In this document: positions 1 to 7,610 of the stretch, piece after piece
Position numbering within the stretch: position 1 is the first letter of the stretch
Layout: each line of letters starts with the position of its first letter
Source of the DNA: Firmicutes bacterium UBA5389
GTDB lineage: Bacteria > Bacillota > DTU025
Assembly (NCBI GenBank): GCA_002409965.1
Contig: DHON01000092.1
Location: forward strand, 32,995-96,994
Direction: 5' to 3'
DNA: 64,000 bases
Translations under genes and position numbers: made by a program
Notes under the pieces: model-generated
Databases searched by the model: none
Told to the model about the DNA's origin: nothing
Seen by the model: the letters and a program-made list of their open reading frames with translations, nothing else

Positions 1-42
1 GAGTGTCGTTTTCATCAGGCCCTCTATGGGATGGTCGGGCAA
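1..42 (-). CDS. ytfJ: GerW/YtfJ-type spore protein, N-terminal fragment
   Basis: Only the first 14 codons lie in the window; the gene runs off the left edge. From a TTG start they read MPDHPIEGLMKTTL, which matches the usual opening of the GerW (YtfJ) sporulation protein family (HPI-GLM-T). A strong SD (GGAGGAG) stands seven bases before the TTG. The preceding gene is the DUF2953 protein YtfI, the same neighbour that ytfJ has in Bacillus, which supports the call. In Bacillus the product is needed for normal spore germination. The fragment is short, so the call rests on this opening motif plus synteny. Confidence 0.7.
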   Translation of the reverse strand, partial: MPDHPIEGLMKTTL

Positions 43-93
43 GCTCTCTCTCCTCCCCGGCCCGCACGCGATGTGCAGGCATAAGTCTGTACA

Positions 94-711
94 CTAGTAT
101 TCATGACCTGCAGCCGGTTCATTCCGCCGGCGCTTTCCCAGCATTGCCAGGAGCGACATCAGAGCCGCACGCAACTGTGCATCCCCAAGCAGCACAGCCA
201 GGTTGGTCTCCACCACTAGATGCAGAGCTGTGTGGAAACGCGTTTGGTCGAAGGCCGGGGACACTGAGATTGCGGGCGGCCCTTGGCGCCTTCCCCATCT
301 GGAGTATGCCCACGCCGCCAGGGCGGACTTGATTGTCCATAGTTGTCCGCAGGCGATAGCGGTACATGCCGCATCCCCTGTGCCCACCGAAGAGTGCCAC
401 GTCAGTTCGATTAGCTTGTGGCCAAGCGAGGCGACGGATGCGATCATGCGAACCATTCGGCGTAGCCTCCCCAGGGTTTCGGGAAGGTCCGCAGGGTTCC
501 ATTGAGCGCCCCGGGCCGCGCGGGGCGGCACATCTCTATGGTAGAAGGGAATGGAGACGAGGAACGGCCATGGCGAGACGCGGACAGTCGCCCGAGTGCG
601 CATCGCGCCCCGTGTGATGGACAGGTCGAACCTCAGCGGCCAGCGGAAAGCGACTGCTAGCCCGGCGGCGAGCGCCACGCCCGCCCACAGCGTGAGTGAA
701 GCCCAGCGCAT
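94..711 (-). CDS. ytfI: DUF2953 domain protein (YtfI-like)
   Basis: A 205-residue protein with an N-terminal hydrophobic helix (about residues 5-25) and a soluble remainder that ends in a basic tail, typical of DUF2953. The function is unknown; the family is confined mainly to spore formers and sits beside ytfJ/gerW, as here. ATG at 711 is preferred over GTG at 720 because the GGGAG SD stands eight bases upstream of the ATG. The gene follows scpB by 45 bases and precedes gerW by about 50 bases, so these probably form one transcript with scpA-scpB. The assignment to the family is from overall pattern and context. Confidence 0.72.
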   Translation of the reverse strand: MRWASLTLWAGVALAAGLAVAFRWPLRFDLSITRGAMRTRATVRVSPWPFLVSIPFYHRDVPPRAARGAQWNPADLPETLGRLRRMVRMIASVASLGHKLIELTWHSSVGTGDAACTAIACGQLWTIKSALAAWAYSRWGRRQGPPAISVSPAFDQTRFHTALHLVVETNLAVLLGDAQLRAALMSLLAMLGKRRRNEPAAGHEY

Positions 712-756
712 CAAGACCACTCCCGCTCGTAGTCTGGCTAGAAGCGCGGGCAGTAT

Positions 757-1278
757 TCATTCGTCGTCCGATTCGGGCAGAGGCGGCAGGTCTGAAAGGG
801 ATGAGAGCCCAAGATAGATGAGGAACTGGTCGGTGGTGCCGTACAAGACCGGACGCCCAACGCTGTTCCGTCTGCCCACTTCGCAGATGAGCCCTCGCTC
901 TGTGAGAGTGGCGATGCTTGAGTCAGAGGAGACGCCGCGGATCCGGTCGACCTCGCCTCTGGTGACGGGCTGGCGGTAGGCCACGATAGACAACGTCTCC
1001 AAAGATGCGGGCGACAGTGGTTGCGGGCGCTGCCTCGCCGACAGATTCTCCACGAAGGGGGCGTACTCCGGCTTGCTCATCAAGATGAACGAGCCGTCAA
1101 CATCTCTGAGCGCCACGCCCGACTGCTTGACGGAATGCCTGTCGCGAATCTCGCGGAGGAGTTTGGCCACCGTATCCTCATCCACCTCGATTGCAGCTGC
1201 AAGGTCCTTTGCAGCCAGAGGAAACGATGCGGCGAACAAGATGGCCTCAATTGCTGCCTGTGCTTCTGGTAGGTTCAT
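757..1278 (-). CDS. scpB: Segregation and condensation protein ScpB
   Basis: A 173-residue winged-helix protein that partners ScpA and Smc in the bacterial condensin complex, which compacts and segregates the chromosome at origins. Visible features are the N-terminal stretch EAILFAASFPLAAKDLA and the second winged helix with the conserved phrase LETLSIVAYRQPVTR near residues 92-106, followed by RGVSSDSSI. The C-terminus is acidic (PESDDE). The gene overlaps the end of scpA by 32 bases, implying translational coupling; the ATG has a GGGGGGTG SD. The length is normal for the family. Confidence 0.95.
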   Translation of the reverse strand: MNLPEAQAAIEAILFAASFPLAAKDLAAAIEVDEDTVAKLLREIRDRHSVKQSGVALRDVDGSFILMSKPEYAPFVENLSARQRPQPLSPASLETLSIVAYRQPVTRGEVDRIRGVSSDSSIATLTERGLICEVGRRNSVGRPVLYGTTDQFLIYLGLSSLSDLPPLPESDDE

Positions 1279-2014
1279 CCGTTACACCCCCCATCGCTTG
1301 CGATGTCGAGAACATCCAGATTTCGCCGAACGGCGCCGGCTGTGTCGCGCAGATACGACCGCGCCGCACCAATTCCAGGACGGCCAGGACCGTAGAGATC
1401 ATCAGCCGGCGTGATCTCGCACCGCCTAGGAACTCAAACAACCCCAGCTTGCCCCGGCGCGCCAAGCGCACGAGCACCGCCACCATCTGATTGGCTATGG
1501 GTATCTCATCGGCTGGAAGATATGCGAACTCCTCCGGTATGCTTGACGATGCGCCCAGGTAGGCCTGGAGAAGATCGTCCGCGGTCACGCCCTCCACAGG
1601 ATTGGCCCGGACGGCGGGCGTTGGCAAGCGACGCGGGGGGCGCGTGTACATACGCGAACCCACCGTCTCCATACTCACAAGGAGCCGGGCCGCATCGCGA
1701 AAGCGGCGATACTCTATGAGGCGGGCAACAAGCTCAGCGCGGGGGTCGGGCATGTCTTCCTCCGCGGCGGACAGCTCATCGTCCGTCTCCTCCTCTGGGA
1801 GCAGCGCCCTCACTTTGATGTACAGGAGGGTCGCCGCAATCACCAGAAACTGGGCAGCCTGGTCAATATCGAGCCATTCCATGGCAGAGACCTGCTCTAG
1901 GTAGTCGTCGGCGATCTCCCCGATGGATACCTCGCATATGTCGATCTGCTTCTTTTCTATCAACGACAGCAGCAGATCGAGCGGCCCGGAGAAGGCTTCG
2001 GTGTCTACCCTCAT
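1247..2014 (-). CDS. scpA: Segregation and condensation protein ScpA
   Basis: The kleisin subunit of the Smc-ScpAB condensin, 255 residues. The N-terminal signature FSGPLDLLLSLIEKKQIDI and the following DYLEQV helix match the Smc-neck-binding kleisin domain; the C-terminal winged helix (VLAVLELVRRGRI, about residues 212-224) would bind the other Smc head. The acidic middle (EEETDDELSAAEEDM) is the usual linker that wraps ScpB. The ATG overlaps the trpS stop in an ATGA arrangement, so translation is coupled to trpS, and the 3' end overlaps scpB. Confidence 0.95.
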   Translation of the reverse strand: MRVDTEAFSGPLDLLLSLIEKKQIDICEVSIGEIADDYLEQVSAMEWLDIDQAAQFLVIAATLLYIKVRALLPEEETDDELSAAEEDMPDPRAELVARLIEYRRFRDAARLLVSMETVGSRMYTRPPRRLPTPAVRANPVEGVTADDLLQAYLGASSSIPEEFAYLPADEIPIANQMVAVLVRLARRGKLGLFEFLGGARSRRLMISTVLAVLELVRRGRICATQPAPFGEIWMFSTSQAMGGVTDEPTRSTGSN

Positions 2015-2991
2015 ATCCTCATGGCCGCACGGACTTCCTCAAGAGTAGCCGCCGCCACGGGCCTGGCCCGATCCGCGCCTTCTGCCAGGATCGACTCGAC
2101 TACCCCGGGGGTGGACTCAAGCCGCTTCCTCCGCTCATGCACGGGAGCAAGCGCCAGGACGAGAGTATCGGCAAGCTGCCGTTTGCATGCCACGCAGCCT
2201 ATCTGCGCCCGTTCGCATTCGGCCCTGCGTTCCTCGGCAAGCTCGGGCGTGAACGCCGAATGGTACGCGAACACCGTGCACACATCCGGATGCCCCAGGT
2301 CGCTCTTGTGTATCCTGGCAGGGTCGGTGATCATGGATTTCACCGACTCGCGTATGGCCTCCGGCGAGTCGGCCATCTGAATCGCATTTCCGTAGCTCTT
2401 GCTCATTTTGCGTCCGTCCGTTCCCGGCAGGACCGCAACCGGGCTGAGCTTGGCCTGAGGTTCGGGGAAAACCGGCTGGTACATGAAGTTGAACCTGCGC
2501 GCGATCTCCCGGGCCAACTCCAAGTGGGGCAGCTGGTCCTCGCCTACAGGCACCGTGTCGGCTTTGTACACGAGTATGTCGCTTGCCATCAACACAGGAT
2601 AGCCCAGGAATCCATATGTGGTTATCTCTCTTTCGGAAAGCTGCTGTAGCTGCTCCTTGTACGTGGGGCACCGTTCCAGCCACCCGAGAGGCGTGATCAT
2701 GGAGAGCAACAAGTGCAATTCGGCATGCTCCTTCACGTCGGATTGACGGAAGACGACAGAGCGCTCGGGGTCGATGCCCGCCGAAAGGAAGTCGATGAGC
2801 ACCTGCCGGGTGTGCTCGCGGAGCATCGACGTATCCTGGTACCCTGTGGTGAGAGCATGCCAGTCGACTACGGCAAAGAAACACTCGTAGTCGTCTTGCA
2901 GACGAACCCAGTTGGCGAGCGCTCCGACGAGGTTGCCCAGATGGAGCATTCCTGTGGGTCTCATCCCGCTGAATATTCGGCCTTTCTTCAA
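2011..2991 (-). CDS. trpS: Tryptophanyl-tRNA synthetase
   Basis: Class I aminoacyl-tRNA synthetase charging tRNA-Trp, about 326 residues, the compact bacterial type. The HIGH-like motif appears as GMRPTGMLHLGN near the start and the KMSKS loop as GRKMSKSYGN near residue 195. TTG at 2991 is favoured over GTG at 3000: the AGAGG SD is eight bases before the TTG but would touch the GTG. There is no room for a T-box leader between this gene and the M50 protease upstream, so expression probably follows the operon. Downstream it overlaps scpA by four bases. Confidence 0.96.
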   Translation of the reverse strand: MKKGRIFSGMRPTGMLHLGNLVGALANWVRLQDDYECFFAVVDWHALTTGYQDTSMLREHTRQVLIDFLSAGIDPERSVVFRQSDVKEHAELHLLLSMITPLGWLERCPTYKEQLQQLSEREITTYGFLGYPVLMASDILVYKADTVPVGEDQLPHLELAREIARRFNFMYQPVFPEPQAKLSPVAVLPGTDGRKMSKSYGNAIQMADSPEAIRESVKSMITDPARIHKSDLGHPDVCTVFAYHSAFTPELAEERRAECERAQIGCVACKRQLADTLVLALAPVHERRKRLESTPGVVESILAEGADRARPVAAATLEEVRAAMRI

Positions 2992-3003
2992 ACGAACCAC
3001 CCT

Positions 3004-3621
3004 CTACATAATCGCTCGGTACAGCGCTCCGATGATAGGCATGAGGATCCATGTCGACACAGGAGTAGCGATAAACACCAGAAGAATGATGTACGAGTAT
3101 TGCTCCAGTTGATAGTAGAGCCTCGCTGCATTGCCCCTAAGCACCGCTGCCAGTATCTTGGAACCGTCCAGCGGCGGAATGGGCATCAGGTTGAACACGG
3201 CCAGCCCGAGGTTGATCCACACTCCCTGGTCGAGCGCCACCGCTACTAACTGGATTGTCCCTCCGCGAAACCCGTATGCACCGTATATGAACTTCACCAT
3301 GATAGAGAAGAGCATGGCCAGAATCAAGTTGGCGCCCGGGCCTGCGAGGCTCACCATCACCATTCCGGCATCGCGGTTCTCGAAGTTCATGGGGTTAACC
3401 CTGACCGGCTTGGCCCATCCGAAGCGCCGGGTGAGCACCAGCGCGAGCAACCCCACGGGGTCAAGGTGAGCCAGGGGGTTGAGCGTGAGGCGCCCTTCCC
3501 ACCGAGGAGTGCCGTCTCCCAGCTTCACTGCAACGCGCGCGTGCGCGTATTCATGCACCGTCAGCGCAAACAGGAGGACCGGCAAGGTTATCAGGAAATA
3601 CAGAATATCACTGCCGCTCAA
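3004..3621 (-). CDS. Site-2 protease family protein (M50)
   Basis: A small polytopic membrane metalloprotease-like protein, about 205 residues. The zinc motif HEYAH falls in the first helix (LTVHEYAHARVAV) and the second catalytic element NLMPIPPLDG lies near residue 155. A TTG start at 3621 is chosen because the purine-rich SD (AGGGGG) is eight bases upstream; GTG at 3630 is also possible, and the longer open frame runs into the upstream gene. This minimal protease is a regular neighbour of trpS-scpA-scpB in Firmicutes, but its substrate is unknown. An extended -10 promoter lies just upstream. Confidence 0.88.
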   Translation of the reverse strand: MSGSDILYFLITLPVLLFALTVHEYAHARVAVKLGDGTPRWEGRLTLNPLAHLDPVGLLALVLTRRFGWAKPVRVNPMNFENRDAGMVMVSLAGPGANLILAMLFSIMVKFIYGAYGFRGGTIQLVAVALDQGVWINLGLAVFNLMPIPPLDGSKILAAVLRGNAARLYYQLEQYSYIILLVFIATPVSTWILMPIIGALYRAIM

Positions 3622-3642
3622 AGGCGCCACCCCCTGCGCTCG

Positions 3643-3672
3643 ATTATAGCATAGACCACCGTCCGGTGGAAA
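3643..3672 (-). promoter_or_regulatory. Putative vegetative promoter with extended -10 for the M50-trpS-scpAB unit
   Basis: On the minus strand a perfect TATAAT preceded by TGC (extended -10) occupies 3643-3651, with a 4/6 match TTTCCA at 3667-3672 and 18 bases between. The element spans the end of the COG3581 gene, so it would give trpS, scpA and scpB their own transcript with a very short leader before the TTG at 3621. This is inferred from consensus only. Confidence 0.55.
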
Positions 3673-4774
3673 CTGACGGGCACGACCCCTCTCCCGCTTG
3701 GCGCCGCCGGGCTTGCAGCAGATCGCAAAACGCCTCCAGCCTGGTGTCGAATCCCACATCGGCGGTGTGCTCATCCACAGCGAGCGACATCACCGGAATA
3801 CCTTCAGACTGACTAACCAGCGGAAGAATGCTCTGGGCCACAATCTCGGGCATGCATGTCATGGGCGCTACGTGCAGTACGCCGGCCAGGCCCGACCGCG
3901 CCATATCGACTGAGCGCCCCACGCTTTCGACTCCATGGCCTCCCACGAAATGCCGCAGGTAGGGGCGGGCCCGCGACAGCATGTTGGACCTTGGCATCCG
4001 TCGGGCGATGTCGCCCACGATGTGCTCCTCGATCCAATGGGAGAATGTGATCGGCTGGACCACCTGCACCCCGAGTCGGCCCAGCTTCCTGCAGACATCC
4101 ATGTTCACAGCGGGTTCCATCACCACATAGATCTCGCCCACAACCCCCACGCGCATCGTGGGTCCGAGCCGTTCCTCTGTGCGGCATGCCACATCATGGA
4201 GCGTCTGCTCCACCGCGTATAGCACGGCATCGCACGTCTCGGCCGCGTCCAGCAGCGCAAGCCCCCGGTGTACGGCCGCGTCCACCTCTCCCGGTGCCGT
4301 TTCGCGCCAGCGCGCCATGTTCGCTGCCTGGTCCAGCGCATCCACTGCCCCAAATTTGGCCCACGCAAGCCGGCCTGCCTCTACTACCTGTCGCAGCGTG
4401 GCGCGGCGCTTGACCGTCCTCAGCGCTTGCACCAGCCCCCGAGGATCCCTCCGAGGAGGCTCCACCACTACGAGCTGCGCATTGCTTCCGGCTCTAGACA
4501 GCGCGTGTCGCTGAAGCTCGCAGTAGTATCCCAGCCTGCAGGGCCCGATCCCTCCCACCATGAAGATGGTGTCGGCCCCCAGCTCCGCCGCCTCGATGAA
4601 GTTACCCACGGTCGCCTTGAGCGGCAGGCATGCCCCCTCAGGAGTGTACTTCGCCCCTATGGATAGTGTTCTCTTGGTGGTCGGAGGCGGGACCACCACG
4701 TCCAAACCCAATGAAGAGAAGAACGCCCTAACGGGTATCCACAGGTTGCCCAGATGTGGGAACGTAACGCGCAT
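3644..4774 (-). CDS. COG3581-type protein related to acyl-CoA dehydratase activase/BcrC-HgdB
   Basis: A 376-residue protein resembling the second half of the DUF2229 system: the opening RVTFPHLGNLWIPVRAFF, then GAKYTPEGACLPLKA (about 42-56), GGIGPCRLGYYCEL (about 74-87), and a C-terminal APMTCMPEIVAQS. The conserved cysteines in these motifs are candidate iron-sulfur ligands, as in 2-hydroxyacyl-CoA dehydratase and benzoyl-CoA reductase relatives. No substrate is known for this paired family. It overlaps the partner gene by 47 bases, so the two are made together. The position directly after spoVAE is unexpected. The family call is firm; the reaction is not. Confidence 0.8.
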   Translation of the reverse strand: MRVTFPHLGNLWIPVRAFFSSLGLDVVVPPPTTKRTLSIGAKYTPEGACLPLKATVGNFIEAAELGADTIFMVGGIGPCRLGYYCELQRHALSRAGSNAQLVVVEPPRRDPRGLVQALRTVKRRATLRQVVEAGRLAWAKFGAVDALDQAANMARWRETAPGEVDAAVHRGLALLDAAETCDAVLYAVEQTLHDVACRTEERLGPTMRVGVVGEIYVVMEPAVNMDVCRKLGRLGVQVVQPITFSHWIEEHIVGDIARRMPRSNMLSRARPYLRHFVGGHGVESVGRSVDMARSGLAGVLHVAPMTCMPEIVAQSILPLVSQSEGIPVMSLAVDEHTADVGFDTRLEAFCDLLQARRRQAGEGSCPSVSTGRWSML

Positions 4775-5702
4775 ACTCGCCGCTCCTCATGGCCACCGTG
4801 TCGATGAAGGCCTCCAGACGCGTAGTCAGCCCTGCCTCCGCCGAATGCTCGTCAATGTCGATGCACAGCAGAGGCATGTCGCCGTGCTTGCTCGCCTCAT
4901 GTTGGATGACTTCGGCAACGAAGGATTCCGGACCGCAGCCGAAACTGGCGAGATGCACGATCCCGTCCACTTCGCCGGTTTCGAGCCACCTGTAGGCTGC
5001 GCCTACCAGGCGGCGGCCGTAGGTCCAGAAGAGGCGCTTGGCCCCGCGCCTGGCCCGCTCGCGCTCCCACCCGGCCGTTTCTCGATGAGAGTAGTCGCAG
5101 GCCTGTATGGGCGCGGCCCCCAGGCGGCGGATCTTGTCCACCAGGTCCAGGCTGATGTATGGGTCGCGCAGAGCGTAATTGTGCCCTAGGATGCCAATGC
5201 GAATGGCGCCGCTCGGCGCGGGCTCGGGCTCGGGCGAACCCCTCTTTGCGGCATCAATCGACTTGACCAGGGCGATCGCCGCGCGACCTCTGCCTACGCC
5301 CAGCGCTTGGCCGAGCGCCGCGACTTGCGATGCTATCCTGCTGAGCCCGGAAGACATATCGATGCACGGGTCCACCAGCCTGGGCGCGCCGCATACCCTG
5401 GCGCGAATCATGTCGGGCAATCCCATCAGCTTGGGGCAGATATACGCCCTGGGCTCAACGCTGACGAATCTGGGAACGAGCAACGCGTCTACCTTCCCTG
5501 AAAGGTAGGCGACATGTCCGAAGAACACCTTGACAGGCAGGCAGGCCTCATCGACGCACAGCTCCAGCCCTGCCTGAAGGATCTCCCTATTGGTCACAGG
5601 AGAGAGCACAGGCCGAGCGCCGCACTGGCGCAGCAGCTCGAGCATGATTGGGCCGTACTCGTGGAACAGCAGCCCCCGCGGCACTCCTACCGCCAGGTTC
5701 AT
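4728..5702 (-). CDS. COG3580-type protein (DUF2229, CoA-substrate enzyme activase related)
   Basis: A 324-residue partner of the preceding entry. It opens with VGVPRGLLFHEYGPIMLELL and continues with LCVDEACLPVKVFFGHV (about residues 48-64) and YICPKLMGLPDMIRARV (about 87-103), the standard motifs of DUF2229. A further SFGCGPESF near residue 254 keeps a cysteine in the second lobe. No ASKHA-type ATPase domain is fused or adjacent, which differs from true dehydratase activases. Its ATG overlaps the spoVAE stop as ATGA, so it is translationally coupled to a sporulation gene. The biochemical role is unknown. Confidence 0.8.
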   Translation of the reverse strand: MNLAVGVPRGLLFHEYGPIMLELLRQCGARPVLSPVTNREILQAGLELCVDEACLPVKVFFGHVAYLSGKVDALLVPRFVSVEPRAYICPKLMGLPDMIRARVCGAPRLVDPCIDMSSGLSRIASQVAALGQALGVGRGRAAIALVKSIDAAKRGSPEPEPAPSGAIRIGILGHNYALRDPYISLDLVDKIRRLGAAPIQACDYSHRETAGWERERARRGAKRLFWTYGRRLVGAAYRWLETGEVDGIVHLASFGCGPESFVAEVIQHEASKHGDMPLLCIDIDEHSAEAGLTTRLEAFIDTVAMRSGEYARYVPTSGQPVDTR

Positions 5703-6064
5703 GCCCTGGGGTTTGCGACCAGAGCGATCAAGGCTGAGAAGAACACCGCAGTGGCCACTCCCAGCCCGGTGAATTCGAACGCCCCAGTGAAAAGCCCGAT
5801 CACTCCGAGCCTCCTTGCCTCAAGTAAGGACCCGCGGGCGATGGAGTGCCCGAAACCCGAAACCGGCACCAGTGCTCCGGCGCCGGCGAAATCCACCAGT
5901 CGATCATATACTCCAAACCCTGACAGGACGGCCCCTACCACAACGAACAGCACCAGCATGTGCGCTGGAGAAATCCGGGTCAGATCCAGCACGGCCTGGC
6001 CCACCGCGCATATGGCGCCTCCCACTAGGAATGCGATGACATAGTCCAGCGAAGACCCCTCCAT
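5699..6064 (-). CDS. spoVAE: Stage V sporulation protein AE (SpoVAE)
   Basis: A 121-residue membrane protein with three to four hydrophobic helices, a component of the SpoVA channel that moves dipicolinic acid into the forespore and out at germination. The segment FLVGGAICAVGQAVLDL and the later FAGAGALVPVSGFGHSIARG are shared with SpoVAC, as usual for this paralogous pair. It follows spoVAD by 11 bases and its stop overlaps the COG3580 gene. No SpoVAA, AB or AF gene is adjacent, so this is the reduced AC-AD-AE module. Confidence 0.93.
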   Translation of the reverse strand: MEGSSLDYVIAFLVGGAICAVGQAVLDLTRISPAHMLVLFVVVGAVLSGFGVYDRLVDFAGAGALVPVSGFGHSIARGSLLEARRLGVIGLFTGAFEFTGLGVATAVFFSALIALVANPRA

Positions 6065-6075
6065 TCACGGGCGGC

Positions 6076-7083
6076 TCAAACCTGGAGCGTTACTGCATTG
6101 GCGATGCACGGTACTGACTCGCCCTGCTGCCAGGAGAGCGGCGACAGCAGGGCGCCCGTGGCAACGATCAGGGCACGCCTGATTTCGCCTTCGCACATCC
6201 TTTTCCATACGAAACCGTCCATTATCAGCGCCGAGCAGGCGCAGCCGCTGCCCCCCACGCCCGTTCCGCGCACACCCTGAAAGAGCATGACGCCGCCATC
6301 GGCGTAGTTGTCGCCCAGAGGCACTCCGCGGCGCTGCATCAGTTCGAGCAGAATCTGCGAGCCCACACTGCCCAGGTCGCCCGTGATTATCACATCGTAG
6401 AATCCGGGATCTCGCCCGGTATCGGCGAGGTGGCTGAAGATGGTCTCGGCCGCGGCGGGCGCCATGGCCGGGCCCATCTGGTTGGGGTCCTTGGTGCCCA
6501 TGTCTATCACGCGCCCTACGGTAGCCTCGGTGATTTTCACCTTGCCCCCCGAACGCCCCACCAGCACCGCTCCTGCTCCGGTCGCAGTGTACTGCGACGT
6601 CGATTTCCGCTGGATGTTCAGCTCTATCGGATATCTGAACTGCCGCTCGGCCGTCTGGTAGTGGCTGCTGGTCGCGGCAAGCGCAAGATCTGCGAACCCC
6701 GCGTCCACCAGGGCAGATGCCACGGTCAGGCTCTGGGCCGATGTGGAGCACGCGCCGTACACGCCGATGAACGGCATCCCTAGGTCTTCCGCGGTGAAAC
6801 TGGCTGTGATCACCTGGTTGAGCAGATCGCCGGCGATGAAGTAGTCCACCTGCTCGGGCTGGACGGCGGCCTGCGTCAAGGCTATCTTGACCGCGTCTCC
6901 CATGAACCGCCGTTCGGCCTTCTCAGCAGAGCGCTCGCCGAACATATCATCCGGGACCACTTCATCGAACCACCGGGCCATAGGCCCCCGGCTCTCCATG
7001 GGCCCGGCAACCGTTCCAGCAGACACAATCACCGGGGGCGCGGCGAACCGGACGGTGCTTCTACCTATCCTTCTGGTGGCCAT
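6076..7083 (-). CDS. spoVAD: Stage V sporulation protein AD (SpoVAD)
   Basis: A 335-residue thiolase-fold protein that in Bacillus binds dipicolinic acid and works with SpoVAC and SpoVAE in its transport across the inner forespore membrane. Seen here: an N-terminal GRSTVRFAAPPVIVSAGTVAG, a thiolase-like GACSTSAQSLTVAS around residue 110, and GGSGCACSALIMDG near residue 275. The ATG lies three bases after the spoVAC stop with a GGGGGTG SD. The length and order are those of the Bacillus spoVA operon. Confidence 0.96.
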   Translation of the reverse strand: MATRRIGRSTVRFAAPPVIVSAGTVAGPMESRGPMARWFDEVVPDDMFGERSAEKAERRFMGDAVKIALTQAAVQPEQVDYFIAGDLLNQVITASFTAEDLGMPFIGVYGACSTSAQSLTVASALVDAGFADLALAATSSHYQTAERQFRYPIELNIQRKSTSQYTATGAGAVLVGRSGGKVKITEATVGRVIDMGTKDPNQMGPAMAPAAAETIFSHLADTGRDPGFYDVIITGDLGSVGSQILLELMQRRGVPLGDNYADGGVMLFQGVRGTGVGGSGCACSALIMDGFVWKRMCEGEIRRALIVATGALLSPLSWQQGESVPCIANAVTLQV

Positions 7084-7086
7084 GGT

Positions 7087-7554
7087 TCACCCCCGGGAAA
7101 GCCATTTGATGAGCGCGACTGTCACTCCCGCCAATATCCCGTACACCAGAACGGGCCCGGCAATGATGAACATCTTGGCGCCCATGCCCAGGATGTAGCC
7201 TTCGCGCTTGAAGTCCATGGCAGCAGCAGCTACAGTGTTGGCAAACCCGGTTATGGGGACGGCGGCGCCGGCTCCGGCGAACTCGCCTATGTGGTGGTAT
7301 ACGGACAGCCCGGTCAGAACCACGCCTATCAGGATCATTGTGGCCAGTGTAGGCGCCGTCGCCTCGTCGCCGGTCATGCCCGAGGCGATGAAGGCGTTCA
7401 TGACTGCCTGTCCCAATGCGCATATTAGGCCTCCAACCACGAATGCCACTGCGATGTTCCGCGCCAGCTGGGGTCGGGGCACGATGGACGATGCCAGTTT
7501 CTGATACTTCGCTCTGTCGTCTGCCTTTTGCTTCTTAGCTCCGGGGCTCGCCAA
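7087..7554 (-). CDS. spoVAC: Stage V sporulation protein AC (SpoVAC)
   Basis: A 155-residue membrane protein of the SpoVA channel, with a charged N-terminus (KKQKADDRAKYQK) and about four helices; it carries the family phrase FAGAGAAVPITGFANTVA. I place the start at TTG 7554 rather than ATG 7575: a sigma-G-like -10 ends at 7580, which would leave the ATG at or before the transcript 5' end, and a GGGGGTGA SD is eight bases before the TTG. In Bacillus SpoVAC is a mechanosensitive part of the dipicolinate channel. It is followed by spoVAD after three bases. Confidence 0.93.
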   Translation of the reverse strand: MASPGAKKQKADDRAKYQKLASSIVPRPQLARNIAVAFVVGGLICALGQAVMNAFIASGMTGDEATAPTLATMILIGVVLTGLSVYHHIGEFAGAGAAVPITGFANTVAAAAMDFKREGYILGMGAKMFIIAGPVLVYGILAGVTVALIKWLSRG

Positions 7555-7579
7555 GGTGAAAGTCACCCCCCGCATGAGC

Positions 7580-7610
7580 TAGTATGCGACCGGCCGGGGG
7601 CTTTCATTCA
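7580..7610 (-). promoter_or_regulatory. Sigma-G-type promoter for spoVAC-AD-AE
   Basis: On the minus strand, TGAATG (7605-7610) and CATACTA (7580-7586) are separated by 18 bases. The -10 is identical to the Bacillus sigma-G consensus CATACTA and the -35 matches TGAATA at 5 of 6. The -35 overlaps the sigF stop codon. The spoVA operon is forespore sigma-G dependent in Bacillus, so position and motif agree. It is inferred from sequence only. Confidence 0.75.

Noticed and set aside
2992..3010. T-box leader for trpS
   Set aside because: The upstream gene ends two bases before the SD; there is no room for a T-box.
2713..3249. Plus-strand frame in the trpS/M50 region
   Set aside because: Overlaps two well-supported minus-strand genes; low-complexity, His/Arg-rich translation.
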